This document shows positions 6,140 through 11,366 of a DNA stretch of 11,366 bases, piece by piece. This stretch comes from UBA1181 sp963631545 (GTDB lineage: Bacteria > Bacteroidota > Bacteroidia > Bacteroidales > Paludibacteraceae), in the NCBI GenBank assembly GCA_963631545.1, contig CAVGRN010000067.1, positions 1 through 11,366 on the forward strand. Direction: 5' to 3'. The position numbers and the translations under genes were made by a program. Numbering within the stretch: position 1 is the stretch's first letter; every line of letters starts with the position of its first letter. The notes under the pieces are model-generated. The model had not been told where the DNA came from, searched no databases, and worked only from the letters and a program-made list of their open reading frames with translations.

Positions 6140-7444
6140 TCAATCTTTGAACACACGTTTATCCAACACGCGTTTCACCTTGCCTTCGCTACGCTCGATG
6201 GAACGAGGCTCCACCAACTTGATATCTGGCTGGATGCCCACCACACTCTGGATTTTGTGCGTGAGCTTCTTCTTCAACTCAAGCATACTCTTGATGTCGT
6301 CCGAGTAGAATTGCTCTTTCACCTCGACTTTCACCTCGAAGGTGTCCGTGTTGTTGACACGGTCGACGGTGATGAAGAAGTGTGGTTCGAACTCTTCCGT
6401 TTCGCAGATGACAGATTCGATTTGGGTTGGGAATACATTCACGCCACGGATGATGAGCATATCGTCGCAACGCCCCATAATTTTGTCCATACGCACCAAG
6501 GTTCTGCCGCATTTGCACTTCTCGAAGTGGAGTGCGGTGAGGTCGCGCGTGCGGAAACGGATGAGCGGCATTCCCTCTTTGGTGAGGGTGGTGAACACCA
6601 ACTCGCCCTTCTCGCCTGCGGGGAGAGGATTGCCCGTTTCCGGGTCGACGATTTCAGGGTAGAAGAAATCCTCGTTGAGGTGCGTGCCGTGCTGGCACTC
6701 GCACTCAAAGCCGACGCCAGGACCCATAATTTCGGTCAGTCCATAAATATCGTATGCTTTGATGCCCATCTTCTGCTCAATGTCCTTGCGCATAGACTCC
6801 GTCCAAGGCTCTGCGCCGAAGACACCGACTTTCAGTGCGAATTCCTCTCTTTTATAAGGAGAAGCCGCCATCGCCTCCGCCAAGTACAAGGCGTAAGAAG
6901 GTGTGCAAGCCAAGGCTTTCGCGCCGAGGTCGTGCATCATCATAATTTGCTTTTGTGTGTTACCGCTGGACATTGGAATAACGGTTGCTCCGATATTCTC
7001 GACAGCCGAATGAGCACCCAATCCGCCGGTAAACAGACCATAGCCGTAAGACACTTGCACAATGTCGTTTTTCCCCAGACCGAAAGCGGTGAGGCAACGT
7101 GCGCCGGCTTCCTTCCACACGGCGAGGTCGTTGTTGGTAAGTCCCACAACGATGGGCTTACCCGTAGTGCCGGAAGAGGCGTGGACGCGCACAATCTCCG
7201 ACATAGGAGCGGAAAGCAAGCCCCAAGGGTAATAGTCCCTCAAATCCTTTTTCGATGAAAAAGGAAGTTTCACGATATCCTCAATGCCATTCACATCGTC
7301 GGGCGTTACACCGGCCGCTTGCATACGCTTGCGGTAAGGTTCGCAATTGTGGTACACCCGCTCCACCACACGTTTGAGGCGCAATCCTTGCAGTTTAGAC
7401 ATTTCGTCCCTGCCCATGCACTCCACAGTCTCGTTCCAAATCAT
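6140..7444 (-). CDS. paaK: Phenylacetate-CoA ligase (aryl-acid CoA ligase)
   Basis: The product activates phenylacetate or a related aryl acid with ATP to the acyl-adenylate and then the CoA thioester. Numbered from the chosen start (434 aa), it shows the adenylate-forming signature SSGTTGKP (90-97), VFGAEPWTE (208-216), YGLTEIMGPG (234-243), the RTRDL hinge-side motif (298-302), GRCDDMLIIRGVNVFP (324-339) and a C-terminal SEGKVKRV (419-426) with the probable catalytic lysine. Cys/His clusters CECQHG (248-253) and CKCG (310-313) could bind zinc, as seen in part of the family. I chose ATG 7444 because family members begin MIWNE and an AGG lies just upstream; an in-frame ATG at 7492 would add 16 residues that look unlike the family. 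In gut-type Bacteroidales the enzyme is usually linked to arylpyruvate metabolism with indolepyruvate ferredoxin oxidoreductase, rather than to the aerobic paa pathway, none of whose other genes appear here. Confidence 0.9.
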   Translation of the reverse strand: MIWNETVECMGRDEMSKLQGLRLKRVVERVYHNCEPYRKRMQAAGVTPDDVNGIEDIVKLPFSSKKDLRDYYPWGLLSAPMSEIVRVHASSGTTGKPIVVGLTNNDLAVWKEAGARCLTAFGLGKNDIVQVSYGYGLFTGGLGAHSAVENIGATVIPMSSGNTQKQIMMMHDLGAKALACTPSYALYLAEAMAASPYKREEFALKVGVFGAEPWTESMRKDIEQKMGIKAYDIYGLTEIMGPGVGFECECQHGTHLNEDFFYPEIVDPETGNPLPAGEKGELVFTTLTKEGMPLIRFRTRDLTALHFEKCKCGRTLVRMDKIMGRCDDMLIIRGVNVFPTQIESVICETEEFEPHFFITVDRVNNTDTFEVKVEVKEQFYSDDIKSMLELKKKLTHKIQSVVGIQPDIKLVEPRSIERSEGKVKRVLDKRVFKD

Positions 7445-7551
7445 CACCTGTCTTATTTTTTTACCCGAAATGGCCGTTAGGTTATCGACCACCGAGGCAT
7501 CCGTTTATAATTCCGTCGGTCTCACAACCGATGTCTTCAATAATTTTTCTG

Positions 7552-7559
7552 CAAATGTA
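7552..7559 (-). promoter_or_regulatory. Likely -7 box for the paaK-ACT unit
   Basis: The minus strand reads TACATTTG, an exact TAnnTTTG, with only a weak T-rich -33 region (TTTC about 22 bases upstream). The transcript would begin near 7545, giving a leader of about 100 bases to the ATG at 7444. A small hairpin (TCGGT / ACCGA around a 6-base loop, about 7515-7531) lies in this leader; I see no known riboswitch. Confidence 0.45.
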
Positions 7560-7644
7560 TCAAAACATTTTCATTTGGAGTGAAAGCCTACTCCATTCCG
7601 TCCGCATATCTTTCAAAAAACTTTCTGAAATGCGTTGGATTCGC

Positions 7645-7652
7645 TAATTTCG
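7645..7652 (+). promoter_or_regulatory. Possible -7 box for the pspC-uvrB unit
   Basis: TAATTTCG differs from TAnnTTTG at one position and lies 38 bases before the ATG of the PspC gene. A CTTT sits at 20-base spacing upstream. It is the best candidate in the divergent spacer on this strand, but remains a near-match. Confidence 0.35.
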
Positions 7653-7690
7653 CACCCGAAAATAATTCACAATCTTAAAACAAAAAAGAG

Positions 7691-7870
7691 ATGGCAAATT
7701 TGAAACTTTCTTCCAACAAAATGATCGCTGGCGTTGCCGCTGGTGTCGCTGAGTACTTAGGTATTGACGTAACCGTCGTTCGCATCATCTGGGCATTGCT
7801 CATTCTTTGCGCAGGTACAGGTCTCATTGCATACCTCGTTGTTTGGCTCGTATTGGCAGCGCAGAAATAA
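7691..7870 (+). CDS. Small PspC-domain membrane protein
   Basis: This 59-aa protein is essentially one PspC domain. An N-terminal MIAGVAAGVAEYLGID segment (11-26) is followed by a VVRIIW motif (29-34) and one hydrophobic, probably membrane-spanning, stretch (about 32-56), ending in Gln-Lys. In Proteobacteria PspC is a membrane sensor of the phage-shock response. Stand-alone mini-PspC proteins are widespread in Bacteroidota and their role is little studied, so only membrane location and a possible envelope-stress link can be proposed. The ATG at 7691 fits: the whole domain is present and a purine-rich AAAAAAGAG precedes it. It ends 15 bases before uvrB and is probably co-transcribed with it. 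Confidence 0.88.
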   Translation: MANLKLSSNKMIAGVAAGVAEYLGIDVTVVRIIWALLILCAGTGLIAYLVVWLVLAAQK

Positions 7871-7885
7871 ACCGCGAGTTCGGAG

Positions 7886-9913
7886 ATGTCGGCGAAAAAG
7901 TTTATCCTGAAATCCGAGTTTGCACCGATGGGCGATCAACCGCAAGCCATTGCGGAACTCTCTGACGGTGTGAATGCGGGCGTTGATGCACAAACCCTTT
8001 TAGGTGTAACAGGCTCGGGAAAAACTTTTACCATCGCCAATGTGATTCAAGAGGTGCAGCGACCTACGCTGATTCTGAGTCACAACAAGACTTTAGCAGC
8101 ACAACTCTACGGAGAGTTCAAGAGTTTCTTTCCTGAAAACTCCGTCGAGTACTTTGTGTCCTACTATGATTATTTTCAACCTGAAGCCTACCTTCCCAAC
8201 ACCGATACCTATATAGAAAAGGATCTCGCCATCAACGACGAGTTGGAGAAACTGCGACTTTCCACGACGACTGCCCTTCTTTCGGGAAGAAAGGACATCA
8301 TCGTGGTTTCGTCCGTCTCTTGCCTCTACGGTATGGGTAACCCCGAGGATTTCTACAACACCTCCATCACCATCAAGCAAGGACAAGCAATGAGTATGAA
8401 TTACTTGCTCCGCAAATTGGTGGAGGCACTCTATGTGCGCAACGAGATAGAGTTGACCCGAGGGAAATTCCGTGTGAAAGGAGATACGGTGGATGTGTTT
8501 CTTTCGGATGCCGATCTTGTGGTGCGCATCCATTTTTGGGGAGATGAAATTGACGAGATCGAGACCATCGACCCTGTCAACCAGATTCGCATCGACACGT
8601 TCGATGAGTTCAACATCTACCCTGCCAACCTCTTCGTAACCACGCAAGACCGTATCAACAGAGCCGTCTACGAGATTCAAGACGACCTCAGCACGCAGGT
8701 GGCAAGTTTCGAAGCCGAAGGCAAAAACTTCGAGGCGAAACGACTTTACGAGCGTGTGAACTACGACTTGGAGATGATCAAGGAGTTGGGGCACTGTTCG
8801 GGCATTGAGAACTACTCCCGCTATTTTGACGGACGAAAGCCTGGAACTCGACCATTCTGCTTGTTAGACTACTTCCCGAAAGATTTTCTGTTGGTGATTG
8901 ATGAGAGCCACGTTACCATTCCGCAGATTCACGCTATGTACGGAGGTGATTTTTCAAGGAAGAGTACGTTGGTGAACTACGGATTCCGTCTGCCATCCGC
9001 CTTAGACAACCGTCCGCTTAAATTCGAAGAGTTTGAGGAGCTGACGGGACAAACCATTTACGTCAGTGCCACGCCAGCCGACTATGAACTGCAGAAATCG
9101 GGTGGTGTCGTTGTGGAGCAGGTCATCCGCCCTACGGGATTGTTAGACCCTGTGATTGAAGTCCGTCCGAGCCTCAACCAGATAGACGATTTGATGGAGG
9201 AGATCCAACAAAGAGTGGAAGTGGACGAGCGCGTGTTGGTAACGACGTTGACGAAACGCATGGCAGAGGAGTTGCAAGCCTATTTGGAGAAGATGGGCGT
9301 GCGATGCAACTATATCCACTCGGATGTGGAGACGTTGGAGCGTGTGAAAATTATGGAAGACCTCCGCAACGGATTGTTCGACGTGTTGGTGGGTGTCAAC
9401 CTGTTGCGTGAAGGATTGGACTTGCCGCAAGTGTCACTTGTCGCCATCATCGATGCAGACAAAGAGGGAATGTTGCGCTCCCACCGAGCCTTGACGCAGA
9501 CAGCAGGACGAGCCGCCCGAAACGTGAACGGAAAGGTCATCATGTATGCCGACAAGATCACGAAGAGCATGCAACTCACCATCGACGAAACCAACCGTCG
9601 CCGAGAGAAACAAATGAAATACAATATAGAACACAACATCACACCAAAAACGGCAGTAAAGAATAGCAAGTCGATACTGCCACAACCGCCAATAGAAGAG
9701 AATCCTGTCATCAAGAAGGCAGAATACAAGATTCAGGAGATTCACACCATTGCAGCAGAGCCACAGCAATACCACACGAAGGCAGACCTTGAGGCAGTCA
9801 TCGAGAAGATGAAAAAGAAGATGAAAGAAGCCGCCAAGAAGTTAGAGTTCTTAGAGGCGGCTCAATATCGCGACGAGATCATGAAGTTACAAAAAGAGTT
9901 GGAAGAGATGTAG
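7886..9913 (+). CDS. uvrB: Excinuclease ABC subunit B
   Basis: UvrB is the damage-verifying ATPase of nucleotide excision repair. It is loaded by UvrA, opens the DNA around the lesion and recruits UvrC for incision. The 675-aa length is normal for the family. Visible landmarks are Walker A GVTGSGKT (40-47), helicase-like motif SHNKTLAAQLYGEF (65-78), the beta-hairpin region with YYDYFQPEAYLP (93-104) that clamps a DNA strand, DESH (339-342), YVSATP (392-397), motif VI QTAGRAARN (538-546), and a C-terminal UVR motif (about 632-672) that contacts UvrC. All key residues appear intact. The ATG at 7886 begins a normal N-terminus (KKFILKSEFAPMGDQPQAI). The stop is followed within eight bases by palindromic repeat A, which may serve as its terminator. 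Hand-counted lines at 8701 and 9241 are 50 and 52% GC. Confidence 0.97.
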   Translation: MSAKKFILKSEFAPMGDQPQAIAELSDGVNAGVDAQTLLGVTGSGKTFTIANVIQEVQRPTLILSHNKTLAAQLYGEFKSFFPENSVEYFVSYYDYFQPEAYLPNTDTYIEKDLAINDELEKLRLSTTTALLSGRKDIIVVSSVSCLYGMGNPEDFYNTSITIKQGQAMSMNYLLRKLVEALYVRNEIELTRGKFRVKGDTVDVFLSDADLVVRIHFWGDEIDEIETIDPVNQIRIDTFDEFNIYPANLFVTTQDRINRAVYEIQDDLSTQVASFEAEGKNFEAKRLYERVNYDLEMIKELGHCSGIENYSRYFDGRKPGTRPFCLLDYFPKDFLLVIDESHVTIPQIHAMYGGDFSRKSTLVNYGFRLPSALDNRPLKFEEFEELTGQTIYVSATPADYELQKSGGVVVEQVIRPTGLLDPVIEVRPSLNQIDDLMEEIQQRVEVDERVLVTTLTKRMAEELQAYLEKMGVRCNYIHSDVETLERVKIMEDLRNGLFDVLVGVNLLREGLDLPQVSLVAIIDADKEGMLRSHRALTQTAGRAARNVNGKVIMYADKITKSMQLTIDETNRRREKQMKYNIEHNITPKTAVKNSKSILPQPPIEENPVIKKAEYKIQEIHTIAAEPQQYHTKADLEAVIEKMKKKMKEAAKKLEFLEAAQYRDEIMKLQKELEEM

Positions 9914-9920
9914 GGGGAAG

Positions 9921-9965
9921 GTCTACTGACAAAAAGTGGCAGTTATGACGGTTTTTGATAGTAGA
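9921..9965. repeat. Palindromic repeat A, left flank of the DUF4143 ATPase gene
   Basis: TCTACTGACAAAAA (9922-9935) and TTTTTGATAGTAGA (9952-9965) form an inverted repeat, with two mismatched positions in 14, around a 16-base centre. Bases 9921-9957 match repeat C (11300-11336) at 36 of 37 positions in the same orientation; the one difference is T9937 against C11316. It starts eight bases after the uvrB stop and could act as its terminator or be one end of an inserted cassette. A smaller inverted repeat GACTT-GGTT-AAGTC follows at 9964-9977. Confidence 0.85.
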
Positions 9966-9966
9966 C

Positions 9967-9997
9967 TTGGTTAAGTCGAGGAATTTTCTCATCTTTG
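9967..9997 (+). promoter_or_regulatory. Predicted promoter of the DUF4143 ATPase gene
   Basis: TTG (9967-9969) is followed by 20 bases and then CATCTTTG (9990-9997), one mismatch from TAnnTTTG. Transcription would start near 10004, inside palindrome B, leaving a leader of about 40 bases. The -7 box lies in the left arm of palindrome B, so the palindrome overlaps the promoter core. Confidence 0.5.
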
Positions 9998-10051
9998 TAG
10001 TGACAAAAAATGGCATTTGAAACAACTTTTGATAGTAGAGAAAGATGAGAA
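9986..10051. repeat. Palindromic repeat B covering the -7 box and start codon of the ATPase gene
   Basis: The outer arms TTCTCATCTTT (9986-9996) and AAAGATGAGAA (10041-10051) are perfect complements, and the right arm contains the ATG (10045-10047). Further in, TAGTGACAAAAA (9998-10009) and TTTTGATAGTA (10027-10037) continue the pairing with mismatches and a small bulge. This inner part is a diverged copy of repeats A and C (shared TGACAAAAA-NN-GGCA and TTTTGATAGTAGA). The 66-bp dyad could be a DNA operator, or an RNA hairpin hiding the start codon when transcripts enter from uvrB. Confidence 0.75.
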
Positions 10052-11298
10052 TAGAGAGAGAACAATATCTAAAACAACTGATAGCCGCCAGACAAAACGG
10101 TCTCATCAAGATTGTAACAGGAATCAGAAGATGTGGAAAGTCCTATCTTTTATTCACGTTGTTTCACGAGTATCTTAATTCTCAAGGAATTACAGACGAC
10201 CACATCATCGAGATAGCGTTGGACGACCGCACCTACATTGAACTGCGAAATCCCGATGCACTACTTGCCCATATCAAAAAGGAAATCAAAGATAATCAAC
10301 TGTATTACATCATTTTAGACGAAGTGCAATTGGTAGATGAGTTCACAGATGTGCTAAACAGTCTTCTTCACATACGAAACGCAGACGTGTACGTTACAGG
10401 AAGCAACTCCCATTTCCTATCAACCGACATCGTAACTGAATTTCGTGGCAGAGGTGATGAAATACACCTCTACCCTCTCTCCTTTTCCGAATATTTAGAG
10501 GGTTATAACCGCGACAGAAATACTGCCTGGAAAGAGTACTACACATACGGCGGATTGCCTCATATACTTTCATTAGAAACCGACAAAAAGAAAGAGGATT
10601 ATCTTGAAAATCTCTTCGAAAGTGTTTATTTGGTGGATATTTTGGAGCGTCATAAAATCAGGAATAAGACTGAATTTGAAGAGATTATAAAAATCGTAGC
10701 CTCAAACATTGGTTCTCCCATCAATCCCTGCAAACTGACAAAAACGTTCAAAAGCGTGAAAAATATTGATATCCATCACCGTACAATTTCCAATTATCTC
10801 TCGTATATGGAAGACGCTTTTCTGATTGGGAAAAGTATAAGATATGATATCAAAGGCAAGAAATACATCAACACACTGTCGAAATACTACTTTTCTGACA
10901 TTGGAGTTAGAAACTCCATCTTAGGCTACCGTCAACAAGAAGAAACGCACATTATGGAGAACATTCTCTATAACGAGTTGAAAATCAGAGGATATAAAGT
11001 TGACATCGGAATGGTGGAATGTCGGGAACCAGACAAAAACGGCAAGCAAGTAAGGAAACAATTAGAAGTTGACTTTGTTGTAAACCAAGGCAGCCAACGC
11101 TACTATATCCAATCTGCCTTTGCCATACCAACACCGGAAAAAGAAAAACAGGAGTCAGCCTCTCTGCTTAAGATTGGCGACTCCTTTAAGAAAATCATTG
11201 TCGTGAAAGATGATATCAAACCCAAACGCAACGAAAAAGGCATCCTCACCATCGGACTAATGGATTTCCTTCTCAACAAAAACAGTTTGGATTGGTAA
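10045..11298 (+). CDS. DUF4143-type (COG1373-like) AAA ATPase
   Basis: This 417-aa protein has an N-terminal P-loop domain with Walker A GIRRCGKS (26-33), Walker B YYIILDEVQ (87-95) and a sensor-like YVTGSNS (116-122). It then has the family's FRGRGDEIHLYPLSFSEYL block (133-151), GGLP (169-172), and a C-terminal DUF4143 domain with ENILYNEL (305-312), EVDFVV (341-346) and YYIQSA (354-359). The C-terminal part resembles a restriction-endonuclease-like fold (E306, D343), but the usual catalytic lysine position reads Gln-Ser-Ala, so nuclease activity is not supported. These ATPases occur in many copies in Bacteroidota and archaea; their function is largely unknown. Length is normal and the frame is intact. 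Lines at 10561, 10681 and 10981 are 30, 40 and 40% GC by hand count, well below uvrB, suggesting acquisition. It lies between repeats A/B and C. Confidence 0.9.
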   Translation: MRIEREQYLKQLIAARQNGLIKIVTGIRRCGKSYLLFTLFHEYLNSQGITDDHIIEIALDDRTYIELRNPDALLAHIKKEIKDNQLYYIILDEVQLVDEFTDVLNSLLHIRNADVYVTGSNSHFLSTDIVTEFRGRGDEIHLYPLSFSEYLEGYNRDRNTAWKEYYTYGGLPHILSLETDKKKEDYLENLFESVYLVDILERHKIRNKTEFEEIIKIVASNIGSPINPCKLTKTFKSVKNIDIHHRTISNYLSYMEDAFLIGKSIRYDIKGKKYINTLSKYYFSDIGVRNSILGYRQQEETHIMENILYNELKIRGYKVDIGMVECREPDKNGKQVRKQLEVDFVVNQGSQRYYIQSAFAIPTPEKEKQESASLLKIGDSFKKIIVVKDDIKPKRNEKGILTIGLMDFLLNKNSLDW

Positions 11299-11299
11299 A

Positions 11300-11342
11300 G
11301 TCTACTGACAAAAAGCGGCAGTTATGACGGTTTTTGTCAGTA
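11300..11342. repeat. Palindromic repeat C, right flank of the DUF4143 ATPase gene
   Basis: TACTGACAAAAA (11303-11314) and TTTTTGTCAGTA (11331-11342) are a perfect 12-bp inverted repeat around a 16-base centre. It begins two bases after the ATPase stop codon. It is a direct repeat of element A, and its perfect arms suggest it is the least decayed copy. It could also fold as a terminator of the ATPase transcript. Confidence 0.87.
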
Positions 11343-11366
11343 ATACGACTTACGAGTTCAAAACCT

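Noticed and set aside
6257..7258. Long open frame of 333 codons on the plus strand
   Set aside because: It lies wholly antisense to paaK, whose motifs are intact, and its translation is low-complexity and rich in His and Arg with no recognisable domain.
7445..7545. Riboswitch in the leader of paaK
   Set aside because: Only a 5-bp hairpin is visible and none of the conserved cores of known riboswitch classes can be found by eye.
8093..8794. Open frame of 233 codons on the minus strand
   Set aside because: It is antisense to uvrB within a well conserved region; the open frame follows from uvrB codon use.
10045..11298. DUF4143 C-terminal domain as an active PD-(D/E)XK nuclease
   Set aside because: The acidic residues can be placed, but the expected catalytic lysine position reads QSA, so activity is not supported.
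9921..11342. Possible CRISPR array from repeats A, B and C
   Set aside because: There are only three copies, they are palindromic and unevenly spaced, and a full gene separates B from C.

Overview
The window looks like a Bacteroidota chromosome, most likely order Bacteroidales. Several intergenic regions carry the Bacteroidota promoter signature (TTTG or TTG, about 20 bases, then TAnnTTTG), start codons mostly lack strong Shine-Dalgarno sites, and the recognisable proteins (two-ACT-domain protein beside phenylacetate-CoA ligase, stand-alone PspC domain, DUF4143 ATPase) are common in that group. Genus cannot be fixed from the sequence.

Bases 1-4463 hold the least familiar part: six genes on the minus strand, transcribed right to left with gaps of 11-78 bases, so probably one operon. 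In transcription order they are a 155-aa soluble protein, three small membrane-associated paralogues (110, 147 and 90 aa), a classic AAA-type ATPase of 428 aa with an aromatic pore loop, and a 434-aa protein. The 434-aa protein has three degenerate copies of the same domain that occurs once in the 155-aa protein. The three small proteins share a C-terminal module. Thus one AAA motor is encoded with two home-grown paralogous families. I do not recognise this as a described system; it is the main candidate for novelty here. A leftward promoter at bases 68-99 points out of the window.

Bases 4464-5680 hold a 219-bp divergent intergenic region, a plus-strand DUF3089-type alpha/beta hydrolase gene, and a hairpin that probably terminates converging transcripts.

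Bases 5681-9913 are ordinary metabolic and housekeeping genes. A leftward pair encodes an aryl-acid CoA ligase (paaK family) followed by a two-ACT-domain protein. Facing away from it are a 59-aa PspC-domain membrane protein and uvrB of nucleotide excision repair, 15 bases apart.

Bases 9914-11366 hold a DUF4143 (COG1373-like) ATPase gene, AT-richer than uvrB. It lies between two nearly identical palindromic repeats (37 bases with one mismatch). A third diverged, longer palindrome covers its own -7 box and start codon. The arrangement suggests a small acquired cassette without its own transposase, with element-based control of the ATPase gene.
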